Positions 45,168-54,229 of a stretch of DNA of 64,000 nt are shown here, one piece after another (position 1 is the stretch's first letter; each line of letters begins with the position of its first letter). Under the pieces are notes generated by a model. That model ran no database searches, had not been told where the DNA came from, and saw nothing but the letters and a program-made list of their open reading frames with translations. The stretch covers positions 1,178,001 through 1,242,000 of the forward strand of contig CAVYRG010000001.1 in NCBI GenBank assembly GCA_963770915.1, in the 5' to 3' direction. The position numbers were made by a program, and so were the translations under genes. The DNA is from PALSA-270 sp963770915. Its GTDB lineage: Bacteria; Acidobacteriota; Terriglobia; Terriglobales; Acidobacteriaceae.

Positions 45168-45866
45168 GGCGCCTCCCTCTTTGATCTGCAGTTGGTCACA
45201 TTCCCCTGTGCGGTTGTGTCCTTCTGCTTCACGTTAGCTTGGCCGCCGATAGGCCGTGTTCTCATGCTCTTTTTCGTGGCCGCTTGGATTCGTTTTGACA
45301 ACAACGTCTCGGTTAGCCGCTTAGCCCGTTAACTGGCTTCCAAATGTTTTGTATAATGTTGCCCGCTACGGGAAGGAGGCAGTCACTATTGCCTCGCATA
45401 CCTCGCCTCCTCAGAGTTCTGGCGAACCTGATTCTCGAACCGCTTGCGCCCGGCGTGTTCAGCCTAAATGCTGGCCCAGCATGTTGGCGTTACCCGCAAG
45501 GAATTTTCGGGACTCAAGCGAGGCGGCTACGCGCAAGCGCTGAGAATGAGAAGACGGGTTCGTATTGGCTGGCCTGGACCTGATGGCCCGTAGCCAGCGT
45601 GAGTTCGGGATCAAGGTGAATGCTTCAGCTCGCTCCAACCACAGGCGGTCATCCCTAGACGGAAACTGTTTGTCCAACTCCGCCGTGTTGGAGTGGAGCA
45701 TGTCGATGGCAATCGGGTATTGGTGGCACTTCACCTCGATGTAGCTGTGGACCGCCCGGCCTTCGAAATGGCCGGCTGTCTTTGGAAATGGCTTTGCAGT
45801 GTGCAAGAGCTTGGACCCGGGTTCAGTAACTTGTTCCCGGTTCTACCGCAACAAGGTTGCCTGGAA
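45168..45866. other. 699-bp spacer with no recognised gene
   Basis: Short frames occur on both strands, including one on the minus strand at 45459-45806 (115 codons), but none has a known motif, signal peptide or good ribosome site. The stretch holds no clear palindrome of the CTAC-N10-GTAG type. Confidence 0.4.
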
Positions 45867-46262
45867 ATGACCAACGATAAACCGAGTGAGGAAGAAGTCT
45901 ATCGATTTATCCGTGATCAGATTGATAGTGTGCCTCACCTGGAAGCACTGTTGTTGCTTTGGAACAGCCGACCGCAGCCCTGGACCATTGAGAATCTGGG
46001 CAGCCGGCTCTATGTAAGCAGAGACGTTGTCAACGCCCTCCTAAAAGACCTTGTCGGCAGAATGCTGGTAGGATTAGTTCCCGGAAACCCGGAAGGCTAT
46101 CGTTACGCGCCCGCTTCGATCGAGCAGGACCAAATGGTTGCCGCCGTAGATGCAACGTATCGGCGAGAAGTCGTCAGAGTTTCTACGTTGATTCATTCAA
46201 AACCGTCGGCGCCCATACGCGCATTTGCCCAGGCGTTTCGTTTCACCAAGGAGCGAGGCTGA
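45867..46262 (+). CDS. Winged-helix-like protein of the DUF5985 operon
   Basis: The 131-residue protein looks like a small winged-helix domain (residues about 10-85): HLEALLLLWNSRPQPWTIEN, LGSRLYVSRDVVNALLKDLV and a wing EGYRYAP. This suggests a regulator, but no ligand or DNA-contact residue is certain. It begins at ATG 45867 and runs into the next gene with one base between stop and start (46262/46264), so it is co-transcribed with the two DUF5985-like genes. Its family is recurrent with DUF5985 genes. Confidence 0.6.
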   Translation: MTNDKPSEEEVYRFIRDQIDSVPHLEALLLLWNSRPQPWTIENLGSRLYVSRDVVNALLKDLVGRMLVGLVPGNPEGYRYAPASIEQDQMVAAVDATYRREVVRVSTLIHSKPSAPIRAFAQAFRFTKERG

Positions 46263-46263
46263 G

Positions 46264-46521
46264 ATGGCAGCGGTCGTCTACATCATTGGAGTGCTTACGA
46301 GTCTCGCGTGCGCGGTCCTGCTCCTGCGCGGCTATAGTCGAGCGAAAAAGCAGCTCCTGTTGTGGAGTGGCCTTTGTTTCCTGGGTTTCGCTATATCCAA
46401 CCTTCTGGTTTTTGTCGATCTGGTGCTGATCCCTCAGGTCGATCTTTATCCTTATCGACTAGCCGCGGCATTGGTTGCCATGGGTCTTTTGCTTTACGGG
46501 CTGATCTGGGAGAGCAAGTAG
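46264..46521 (+). CDS. DUF5985-like small membrane protein 1
   Basis: This 85-residue protein has three hydrophobic segments (VVYIIGVLTSLACAVLLLRG, LLLWSGLCFLGFAISNLLVF, AAALVAMGLLLYGLIWE) with positive residues between the first two. The size and layout match DUF5985, an uncharacterised membrane family of soil bacteria. It follows the winged-helix gene by one base and precedes the second DUF5985-like gene by two bases. The pair may form a heteromer in the inner membrane. Function is unknown. Confidence 0.7.
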   Translation: MAAVVYIIGVLTSLACAVLLLRGYSRAKKQLLLWSGLCFLGFAISNLLVFVDLVLIPQVDLYPYRLAAALVAMGLLLYGLIWESK

Positions 46522-46523
46522 TC

Positions 46524-46787
46524 ATGATAGACGCATTCCTGCTGGGCGCCACCGCCACAGCGTCGTTCACCGCGTGCCTTTTCTTCCTGAGGTTCTGGAA
46601 AGATAGTCGCGATATTCTGTTTCTCGCGTTCGCGATCTTCTTTCTCGTCGAGGGAGGCAACCGTGTTGCGCTGCTGTTCTTCGCCAAGCCCAACGAAGGA
46701 AGTCCATGGATTTACGGAGTGCGGCTTGTCGCTCTGATTCTGATTCTTGCCGCCATCGTTAGAAAAAATTCTGGAGCCACTGCGTAG
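46524..46787 (+). CDS. DUF5985-like small membrane protein 2
   Basis: This 87-residue protein has three hydrophobic segments (LLGATATASFTACLFFLRFW, FLAFAIFFLVEGGNRVALLF, GVRLVALILILAAIV). It is related in layout to the preceding gene but not close in sequence. It starts two bases after that gene's stop, third in the operon with the winged-helix protein. A conserved acidic/basic pair (VEGGNR) in the second segment is typical of the family. Function is unknown. Confidence 0.7.
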   Translation: MIDAFLLGATATASFTACLFFLRFWKDSRDILFLAFAIFFLVEGGNRVALLFFAKPNEGSPWIYGVRLVALILILAAIVRKNSGATA

Positions 46788-46997
46788 CTGAGGAGTGCAA
46801 GCATTTCCTCACTCAGGCGATCGACTGTGTAGTCTCGATCTGCTGCGCACCACAGGCATACATCATTTCCAGTAGTCCGGATTTTCATCGCCTTGTAAAA
46901 ACTTCTCTGCCGCCACTCGATAAGCTCTTCATGCAGAAGCACAATCAGAATGGCAAGTCGCATGCTTCTCATTATCGCTAGCGCTCTGAGGTGCACT

Positions 46998-47363
46998 ATG
47001 TTGAAAGTGAGCGTTGAGAATATTGGTGATCTGGCAATCGTTGAATGTGAAGGCATAATCATGCAGAGAGAGGCCGCCTTCAAACTGCGCCAAGCTGTCA
47101 CCTCGCAAGACAAGGCGCGAACTGTCGTCCTTGAACTCACCCAGCTGAAGGCTATCGAGGCTTGCGGTCTTGACACCCTTCTGTATCTGCAGCGCTGGGC
47201 CCAGGCTCACGATGTTCGACTCAAACTGTTTAATCCGTGCAACTGTGTGCGGGACAAACTTAGAAAGAGCCACTCGATGTCGGAGTTCGAGATTGCCACA
47301 CTCGACGAGATGATGGCTTTGCTGGGGCGGTACGACCCCCGCTATGCACCTCCAGCCGCGTGA
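46998..47363 (+). CDS. STAS-domain protein (anti-sigma antagonist-like)
   Basis: This 121-residue protein is one STAS domain: KVSVENIGDLAIVECEGIIM (strands 1-2), VVLELTQLKAIEACGLDTLL (switch helix; residues 60-79) and VRLKLFNPCNCVRDKLRKSH (strand and helix 3). In active antagonists the switch is D-S-S-G-L; here it is EACGL, without Ser or Thr at the phosphorylation site, so the usual switch is absent. ATG 46998 has GAGGTG 6 bp upstream. It stands alone, near the tRNA end of the putative island. It may be a partner for a sensor protein elsewhere. Confidence 0.65.
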   Translation: MLKVSVENIGDLAIVECEGIIMQREAAFKLRQAVTSQDKARTVVLELTQLKAIEACGLDTLLYLQRWAQAHDVRLKLFNPCNCVRDKLRKSHSMSEFEIATLDEMMALLGRYDPRYAPPAA

Positions 47364-47538
47364 CCCGCTTGGCAGTAGGGGCTCAAGCGGCATTGTTGGA
47401 AACCGCGTGCGGTAGTCAGTTTACCAGCGGTAACTCTTTTGGGTTACGCAGGCAATGTGCATTCGGGCTCCGTGCCCAGACATAATGGTATGGTCTCCGG
47501 CGGCCTGACTGAGCCTCGTAGGTTATCCCCGCAAGGCA

Positions 47539-47769
47539 ATGAAGAAAGAACGAAACAAGAAGGACAACGCGAGAAAAGAGACACCCACAAAGGGCCGAAC
47601 TCTCCAGCCACAGCCAAATTCCTCATGGCTCCACGCAACACTCACTTGGAATAAGGCCCGACAAGAATGGTTCTGTGTGAAATGCGGCCGCACCTCGGAG
47701 CACGTCAACGTCGAAGACGCTCGCGCCGAATTGGCGCAGTATCAGTGCAAGCTCCCCTACGTAGAGTGA
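47539..47769 (+). CDS. Small basic protein with CxxC motif
   Basis: This 76-residue protein opens with a Lys-rich stretch (KKERNKKDNARKE), then has an aromatic region with one CxxC (WFCVKCGRTS) and a third Cys near the end (YQCKLPY). The arrangement resembles a small zinc ribbon, with the fourth ligand uncertain. It has no signal peptide. It is the last gene before the tRNA-Asn and lies in the putative island. Identity and function are unknown; that the frame is real rests on its Cys pattern and its open length. Confidence 0.4.
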   Translation: MKKERNKKDNARKETPTKGRTLQPQPNSSWLHATLTWNKARQEWFCVKCGRTSEHVNVEDARAELAQYQCKLPYVE

Positions 47770-48116
47770 GAACCACCTGAGTGAAACCGAAGCAAGTGGC
47801 CGGAAACTGGAACGTAACCTCCCTAGAGCAACTTCGGTCCCATGGGCTTGAAAACGACGACAACTAGTGTGCCGGGTTGCATCTTGAGATGATTCGCAGC
47901 ACCTATCGCCATGCGCGATCAGCCCGGCCATAAAGCCGAAATCCATCAAAGGATTGTGAAAGACTCTTCGCGGCGGGTCCGTACTGACGGGCTAAACGGG
48001 GCGGCAGTTCGCAGCTGTGATGGGGGCACAGGCCTGACTCACGGAGGCTTTACAAGCATTTCAAAGGCTGCGGACGTCGTAACCGCACGGAAGAGCTTCT
48101 AACCTACAGAAAGAAA
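47770..48116. other. 347-bp spacer before tRNA-Asn
   Basis: No gene or integrase remnant was seen, though an integrase next to the tRNA end would be usual for an island. The 3' side of tRNA-Asn meets this spacer at 48117. Confidence 0.45.
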
Positions 48117-48192
<76 letters not shown>

Positions 48193-48297
48193 TGTGTCGG
48201 GCGCATCCAGAACGACGCGCCGCATTATTTGCCGTCACTCATCATATCATCGGCGGCGAAAACCTGGAAAACGCCGGTAGGTCTCCACAAAGTGACA

Positions 48298-48960
48298 TCA
48301 AGCGGCAACATTGCGGAGCGTCCGGTGGCGATCCGCCCACCAGGCCCATGGCACCATGAGCCACATGGAGAGCGCGCCCCAAGCGACCGCAGCGACACTC
48401 GGCGGAGCGCCGCCCAGCATCGCAGCTATCCAGCCGAGTGACAGGAATACGGCCCACGACCAGAATCCGTAGCGGCCGATCGCGTCCTGGGCCCGCGTCG
48501 TCTTCGCATACAGCAAAACCCCTGCAAGAAAGATCGACGCCTCCACCACAATCGATGCGGCCGGGTGCTTCCACAAACCGAGGCCCACACGTGCGACTCC
48601 CCCGGGAAGCAGCGGCAAATCCGGAATGTGGGTGACAAAATCCAACACCCAGTGACTGAACACGCAGGCCCCGACGACCCCGGCGCTTGCCCGGTCGCGA
48701 CGAATGCCGTAATAAACGCCTCCCAATAAAACCGCCCAAAGCAGCGCCATCAGCAGGCTGTGCGAATAAGGATAGTCGGTGAAAGCAAGCGGCGACAGGG
48801 GCGTGATGCCGGGAGCGATCTTGACATGTTCGAGACCGGATAGCAGAAAAATCGGCCACAGCAAATCGAGAAACTGCGCTGCCAGGACGAGAGTCCCGAG
48901 CGAAGTCCGGGGAGCGGCTTTCTTGGCCGCGAGGGCGACACCAAAGTGGCCAATGAACAT
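48298..48960 (-). CDS. Integral membrane protein, metal-dependent hydrolase-like (DUF457/YdjM type)
   Basis: This 220-residue protein has about six membrane segments and an N-terminal FIGHFGVALAAKK, typical of the DUF457/YdjM family. Further markers are the Asp in LAAQFLDLLWPIFLL, the histidine in YPYSHSLLMALL, and FSHWVLDFVTHIPDLPL, which gives the conserved H/D set predicted to bind metal in this family. Its substrate is unknown. It begins at ATG 48960 and lies 72 bp downstream of hppA, past a strong stem-loop, so it may be separate. Confidence 0.75.
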   Translation of the reverse strand: MFIGHFGVALAAKKAAPRTSLGTLVLAAQFLDLLWPIFLLSGLEHVKIAPGITPLSPLAFTDYPYSHSLLMALLWAVLLGGVYYGIRRDRASAGVVGACVFSHWVLDFVTHIPDLPLLPGGVARVGLGLWKHPAASIVVEASIFLAGVLLYAKTTRAQDAIGRYGFWSWAVFLSLGWIAAMLGGAPPSVAAVAWGALSMWLMVPWAWWADRHRTLRNVAA

Positions 48961-48992
48961 GGGTTATCGCCAGGATAAAGTCATGACTGAGA

Positions 48993-49022
48993 ACCGGCGC
49001 CAGCCCGGGAGGCGGCGCCGGT
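48993..49022 (-). terminator. Strong stem-loop after hppA
   Basis: Nine-base arms ACCGGCGCC and GGCGCCGGT flank a 12-base loop, 11 bp beyond the hppA stop on the minus strand. No T-run follows, so it may act by pausing or by Rho. Confidence 0.55.
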
Positions 49023-49032
49023 CGATTTGCTG

Positions 49033-51543
49033 TCAGTCCGCCGCAGCGGGACTCACCGCTTCCCTTTTCTTCTGGTCTGCGCCAATGCGCATTCCGTAGA
49101 ACGAGCGGTATACGAAGATATAGGAGACGACGAAAAACGCCAGCGCCAAAGCGTGACTGAAAGCCCCACCGGTTTCCGCGGTCAGCTTCACAGCCAGTTC
49201 CACGGCCAGCAAGCCGAACAAGGTGGTGAACTTGATGACCGGGTTCAAGGCCACGGAAGAAGTGTCCTTGAAAGGATCGCCTACCGTGTCGCCGATGACG
49301 GTCGCATCGTGCAACGCGGTGCCTTTCTGCTTCAGCTCGACTTCGACGATCTTTTTTGCGTTGTCCCAGGCGGCGCCGGCGTTGGCCATGAAAATCGCCT
49401 GGTAAAGACCGAAGGTCGCAATCGAAATCAGGTAGCCGATAAAGAAGAAGGGCTCCACAAAGGCGAAGGCCAGGGTAGCGAAAAACACCGCCAGAAAGAT
49501 GTTCAGCATCCCCTTCTGGGCATACCGAGTGCAGATCTCGACAACCTTCTTGCTGTCTTCCACTGAAGCTTTCTCCGAGCCCTCCAGCTTGATGTTGGCC
49601 TTGATGAACTCGACCGCGCGGTAGGCACCGGTGGTCACAGCCTGGGTGGACGCGCCGGTGAACCAATAGATCATCGCGCCGCCGGTGATCAGTCCGAGCA
49701 CGAAAGGCGCATGCAGCAGAGATAAACTGTCGACGTTGGTGGTCAGCCCGTCGGTCAGCGCCATGATGATGGAGAAAATCATGGTCGTAGCGCCGACCAC
49801 GGCGGTTCCGATCAGCACCGGCTTGGCGGTCGCCTTGAAGGTGTTGCCGGCGCCGTCGTTGGCTTCCAGCAGGTATTTGGCACGTTCGAAGTTTACGTCG
49901 ATGTTGTAGTTCTTCTTGAGTTCGCCTTCCACGCCTGGAATCTGCTCAATCAGCGACAACTCGTAGACCGATTGCGCATTGTCGGTGACCGGTCCGTAGG
50001 AATCGACCGCGATGGTCACCGGCCCCATGCCCAAAAAGCCAAACGCCACCAGGCCAAAGGCAAACACCGGCGAAGCCAGCATCAACGAGCCAAGGGTATT
50101 GCCAGCCGCATTGGCTACCGTGCTGACGTAGTAGCCGAGCGACATCAGCAATACCATCGCCAGGCCCAGGTAATAAGCGGAAAAATTCCCCGCCACGAAA
50201 CCGGACAGAATGCCGAGTGACGCGCCGCCTTCATCCGCTGACTTGACCACTTCCCGCACGTGCCGCGATTCCGTGGAAGAAAACACCTTGACGAGTTCGG
50301 GAATCAGCGCTCCGGCCAGGGTGCCGCATGAAACAATCGTAGCCAGCTTCCACCATTGCGTGGGATCGCCGCCCAACTGCGGGATGATAACGGAAGAGAC
50401 GGCGTAGGTCAGCACGATGGAAACGATCGACGTAATCCACACCAGCGAAGTGAGCGGAGTTTCAAAGTTCATCTGGTCCGCATTGCCGTAGCGGGCCTTG
50501 GCGATGGCGGCGTTGAGGAAGTACGCTACCGTGCTGGCCACCAGCATGACCACGCGGATGACGAAGATCCAAACCAAAAGCTGCACTTGCACGGCCGGAT
50601 TCTTGACGCCCAGCAGAATGAAAGTGATGAGCGCAACGCCCGTCACGCCATAGGTTTCAAACCCATCCGCCGAAGGCCCGACCGAGTCGCCGGCGTTGTC
50701 GCCGGTGCAGTCGGCGATCACGCCCGGGTTGCGGGCGTCGTCTTCCTTAATCTTGAAGACGATTTTCATCAAGTCCGAGCCGATATCGGCGATCTTGGTG
50801 AAAATGCCGCCCGCGATGCGCAGCGCGGCCGCGCCCAACGATTCGCCGATGGCAAAGCCAATAAAACATTGCCCGGCGTAGTCGGCCGGAATAAAGAGGA
50901 GGATGATGAGCATCATCAACAACTCGACGCTGATCAGCATCATGCCGATGCTCATGCCCGCCTCAAGCGGAATCTGATAGACCGGATAAGGCTTGCCGCG
51001 CAGGCTGGCAAATGCCGTCCGCGAGTTGGCAAAGGTGTTGACGCGGATGCCAAACCAAGCGACGCCGTAGCTTCCGGCGATGCCCACCACGCTGAACAGA
51101 AGGATGATAGCGACTCGCACTGCCTCGTATTTCAGCAGCACACCGAAGTAGAGCAGGATGACGAAAGCGATGAATACCCACAACAACAGTAGAAACTTCC
51201 CCTGCGTAATGAGGTAGGTCTTGCAGGTTTCGTAAATCAGCTCCGAGATTTCGCGCATCGCGCGATGCACCGGCAGGCCCTTCAAGCGCATGTAGATCGT
51301 CATGCCGAAGGCCAGTCCGAAAATGCAAAATAAGATGCCGTACAAGAGCAGCCGGTGGCCGTCGACGCCCAGGAAGCTCACCTGAGTGAGGTCGGGCAGC
51401 TTTAAGCTCGCCTCTCCACCGGCCTCGGAAGAGGCTTGGGCAAAAGCGGAGACGGTGCTAAGGACTACCAGGGTTAAGGTTGTAACGAGAGCCCGGCCAA
51501 ACCTGCTCCTCGGCGAAACTATTTTCGCGAGCCACGTGCGCAT
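49033..51543 (-). CDS. hppA: Membrane-bound ion-translocating inorganic pyrophosphatase
   Basis: The 836-residue enzyme couples pyrophosphate hydrolysis to ion pumping across the inner membrane. About sixteen hydrophobic segments are visible. The catalytic loops are a variant of the family: KIADIGSDLMKIVFKIKEDD, then NPGVIADCTGDNAGDSVG. The C-terminal GDTVGDPFKDTSS carries the last metal site. In AGNTFKATAKP, a Lys occupies the position linked with K+-independence, suggesting a K+-independent pump; this is inferred from one residue. ATG 51543 follows GGAGGGGTTT. It is a single gene bounded by a 424-bp spacer upstream and a stem-loop downstream. Confidence 0.9.
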   Translation of the reverse strand: MRTWLAKIVSPRSRFGRALVTTLTLVVLSTVSAFAQASSEAGGEASLKLPDLTQVSFLGVDGHRLLLYGILFCIFGLAFGMTIYMRLKGLPVHRAMREISELIYETCKTYLITQGKFLLLLWVFIAFVILLYFGVLLKYEAVRVAIILLFSVVGIAGSYGVAWFGIRVNTFANSRTAFASLRGKPYPVYQIPLEAGMSIGMMLISVELLMMLIILLFIPADYAGQCFIGFAIGESLGAAALRIAGGIFTKIADIGSDLMKIVFKIKEDDARNPGVIADCTGDNAGDSVGPSADGFETYGVTGVALITFILLGVKNPAVQVQLLVWIFVIRVVMLVASTVAYFLNAAIAKARYGNADQMNFETPLTSLVWITSIVSIVLTYAVSSVIIPQLGGDPTQWWKLATIVSCGTLAGALIPELVKVFSSTESRHVREVVKSADEGGASLGILSGFVAGNFSAYYLGLAMVLLMSLGYYVSTVANAAGNTLGSLMLASPVFAFGLVAFGFLGMGPVTIAVDSYGPVTDNAQSVYELSLIEQIPGVEGELKKNYNIDVNFERAKYLLEANDGAGNTFKATAKPVLIGTAVVGATTMIFSIIMALTDGLTTNVDSLSLLHAPFVLGLITGGAMIYWFTGASTQAVTTGAYRAVEFIKANIKLEGSEKASVEDSKKVVEICTRYAQKGMLNIFLAVFFATLAFAFVEPFFFIGYLISIATFGLYQAIFMANAGAAWDNAKKIVEVELKQKGTALHDATVIGDTVGDPFKDTSSVALNPVIKFTTLFGLLAVELAVKLTAETGGAFSHALALAFFVVSYIFVYRSFYGMRIGADQKKREAVSPAAAD

Positions 51544-51967
51544 GAAACCCCTCCACGGTGCAGACGTTGAAAATCATCAAAGACCATGTTTCTAGCCCGG
51601 TTTTCCGGCAGGCAGCACCCGCCGGGCGCCCGTGAACCGCAAGCGCCGGGGAGCGTATGGCCGGAGTGTCCGAACACGCTTCCACTACACGACTTGAAAA
51701 GGAGTGCTGAGCTTGGCCGCGTCGGATGTTTGTACGAACCTGGTTTAGGGCAGGAGGCCAAAGTGGCCTGCCCCAAGCGGGCCCATACAAAACGTGTGTT
51801 TATAACATGCGGTTGGAGGCAGGTCAAACCTCTAAAGGTGGAAGACGCGACGGTTCGCAGCACCGCAAATTGTGCCTTGCCCGCAGCCTCCTGGGCGGTG
51901 ACCAAAATCACACCATTCTGTGCGCCTACACGTAAGAAACTAGCAACTCCCCGGCGGGTCTCGCTTC
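51544..51967. other. 424-bp spacer, hppA promoter region
   Basis: No gene was recognised. It separates hppA from the end of the prolyl oligopeptidase gene and should hold the hppA promoter; no clear operator was seen. Confidence 0.4.
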
Positions 51968-54127
51968 CTAGGGAGTAACGCCCAACTGCCAGAAGAGAAA
52001 AGAGTAAATGTCCACGCCCTCTTCCACTTGCTTGGCCACCGGCTTGCCCGCTCCGTGTCCGGCCTTGGTTTCGATCCGCAAAAGAATTGGGCGGTCCTGG
52101 TTTCGTCCATTGGCCGCTTCCGCTTGCATGAGCGCTGCCATCTTTTTCGCGTGCATCGGGTCTACTCTCTTATCTGTATCGGCGGTCATGAATAAGACTG
52201 CAGGATAGAGCGTCCCCGGCTTCACGTGCTGATACGGCGAATAGGCGTAGAGCCACTCGAACTGTTTGGGATCGTCGGCCGAGCCATATTCCGGAATCCA
52301 CAGCTTGGCGATCTGGAAATTCTGGTAGCGCAGCATATCGAGCAGCGGCACCTGGCAAACCACCGCCCGGAACAGATCAGGATGCTGCGTCATGGCCACT
52401 CCCACCAGCAGCCCGCCGTTGGACCCGCCCTGAATGGCGAGATGATCTTTGTCGGTGATCTTCTCGGCGATCAGAAATTCAGCCGCCGCAATGAAATCGT
52501 CGAACACGTTCTGCTTCTTGTCGAGCATGCCGGCGCGGTGCCAATCCTCGCCAAACTCGCCGCCGCCGCGCAGATTGGCCACGACGAACACGCCACCATG
52601 CTCCAGCCAGACATAGCGTCCCGCCACGAAACTCGGCGTCAGACTGATATTGAAGCCGCCATATCCGGCGAGCAGCGTGGGATTTTTGCCGTTGAGGACG
52701 ATACCTTTCTTATGAAACAAGAACATGGGAACTTTGGTTCCGTCCTTCGAGGTGAACCAGACCTGCTTCACCAGATACTTGTCCGGGTCGAACGGGGCTT
52801 GCACCCGCTGCCACAACGCGGTCTGCCGTGTCTTGAGATTCACTTCATACACTGAGGTGGGAATCGTGAAAGACTGAAAGCCGAAGAACATCTCGTCCTG
52901 GTCCCAGTGCCCGCCGATTCCGGCCGCAGTCCCGATCGCGGGAAGGAGAATGTCGCCCAGGTCCTTGCCTTGCAAGTCGAACAGCTTCAACTGCGAGCTG
53001 GCATCCTTTTGATATTGCGCGAACAACTTGCCGCCGAAAACGGTAAGGTTCTGTAATACGGCATCGCTCTGGGGGATGATCTCTTTCCAGTTCCCGCGCT
53101 TAGGATGGGCGGCATCCACTTCAAACACGTGATAGCGGGGCGCATCTTCGTTCGTCGTAATATAGACCTTTCCTTGAAAAACCTCGCCGCTGTACAGAAA
53201 TTCCTTGCCCGTCGTGATCTCCACGGGCGGCGTCCCCGCTTTCAGATCCTGCAAATACAACTCCGTCTTGGCGTAGCCTTCGAAAATCGTAAGCAGCAGC
53301 CAGCGGTCGTCGTCATCCGCCAACTGGGCTGCGGGTATTTCCTGCGCGTTGTGCTGCGGGCCGAGCGCCATGGGGTCAAACACAATCCGGTCCTGGGCCG
53401 GATCGCTGCCCAGTTGGTGGTAATAGACCTTCACGTGGTAAACCTCTTCGCCCTCCGGCACTTCGCCCTTCTTGGGATGAAGGTTGTAGTAGAACCCCGA
53501 GTCGTCCTTCTTCCAGCTCACGCCCTGATAGCGCGCGCGCGCAATGCGGTCCGGCAGCACTCTGCCAGCTGCGCTTTCGATCACGTGCAGGGTGCTTTCC
53601 TCGGACCCGCTGGAAGAAATCCCATAGGCCACGTACTTGCCGTCGTCGGATGGAAACCACCAGTCGAGGGCCACGGTGCCGTCGGCGGAGAGCGTGTTGG
53701 GATCGACCAGCACGCGATCCTTGCCTTGGCTGCCTTCGCGCACGAAGAGCACCGGCTGATTCTGCGTGCCCTCGCGGCGGGTATAAAAGTAATACTTCCC
53801 TCCTACCTGCGGTGCGTCCACGCTCCCAATCATGGCAAGTTGTTGCAGCCGCTCGAGAATTTTCTCCCGTCCCGGCAGTCGGTCGAGGACACTACGCGTG
53901 TAGGCCATTTCCTGGCGCACGAATTCCTGCGTTGCCGCGCTGTTGCCATCCTCCAGCCAGCGGTAGTTATCCACGATCTTGTGACCGTACAAATTGTCGG
54001 TTACAGGTTCGATCTTCGCCTTAGGCGGCCCCGCGGGGGCGGGAGAAGACCCGTCCTCTGCGAACGCCACACTCGCCAGCACAGCAAAGCAAGAAAGAAT
54101 CCAGAGCAAGCGGCGGCCTCCAGTCAT
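51968..54127 (-). CDS. Prolyl oligopeptidase family serine peptidase (S9A), exported
   Basis: This 719-residue peptidase cleaves after Pro in short peptides. It starts at ATG 54127, giving a signal peptide (residues 1-23, LLWILSCFAVLASVAFAEDG). The N-terminal beta-propeller spans about 60-420. The catalytic domain (about 440-715) has nucleophile Ser in IQGGSNGGLL, Asp in TADTDKRVDP and His in TKAGHGAGKP. The order Ser-Asp-His fits the family. Length and motifs match other bacterial S9A enzymes, with export to the periplasm. It lies after the ars operon by position but probably has its own promoter in the gap at 54128-54229. Confidence 0.9.
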   Translation of the reverse strand: MTGGRRLLWILSCFAVLASVAFAEDGSSPAPAGPPKAKIEPVTDNLYGHKIVDNYRWLEDGNSAATQEFVRQEMAYTRSVLDRLPGREKILERLQQLAMIGSVDAPQVGGKYYFYTRREGTQNQPVLFVREGSQGKDRVLVDPNTLSADGTVALDWWFPSDDGKYVAYGISSSGSEESTLHVIESAAGRVLPDRIARARYQGVSWKKDDSGFYYNLHPKKGEVPEGEEVYHVKVYYHQLGSDPAQDRIVFDPMALGPQHNAQEIPAAQLADDDDRWLLLTIFEGYAKTELYLQDLKAGTPPVEITTGKEFLYSGEVFQGKVYITTNEDAPRYHVFEVDAAHPKRGNWKEIIPQSDAVLQNLTVFGGKLFAQYQKDASSQLKLFDLQGKDLGDILLPAIGTAAGIGGHWDQDEMFFGFQSFTIPTSVYEVNLKTRQTALWQRVQAPFDPDKYLVKQVWFTSKDGTKVPMFLFHKKGIVLNGKNPTLLAGYGGFNISLTPSFVAGRYVWLEHGGVFVVANLRGGGEFGEDWHRAGMLDKKQNVFDDFIAAAEFLIAEKITDKDHLAIQGGSNGGLLVGVAMTQHPDLFRAVVCQVPLLDMLRYQNFQIAKLWIPEYGSADDPKQFEWLYAYSPYQHVKPGTLYPAVLFMTADTDKRVDPMHAKKMAALMQAEAANGRNQDRPILLRIETKAGHGAGKPVAKQVEEGVDIYSFLFWQLGVTP

Positions 54128-54229
54128 GGGCACCTCGAGAAAATGGCAGGAGCAGTTTTCTAGATTAGCAGAGTGGTCGCGCAGAAGCGGGGATAACGAG
54201 CGCAAGCAGCGAAGTGGGCGCAAGCACCT

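Noticed and set aside
46362..46523. Extended start of the second DUF5985-like gene
   Set aside because: The extra residues read across the first DUF5985-like gene in another frame; ATG 46524 follows the stop by two bases.
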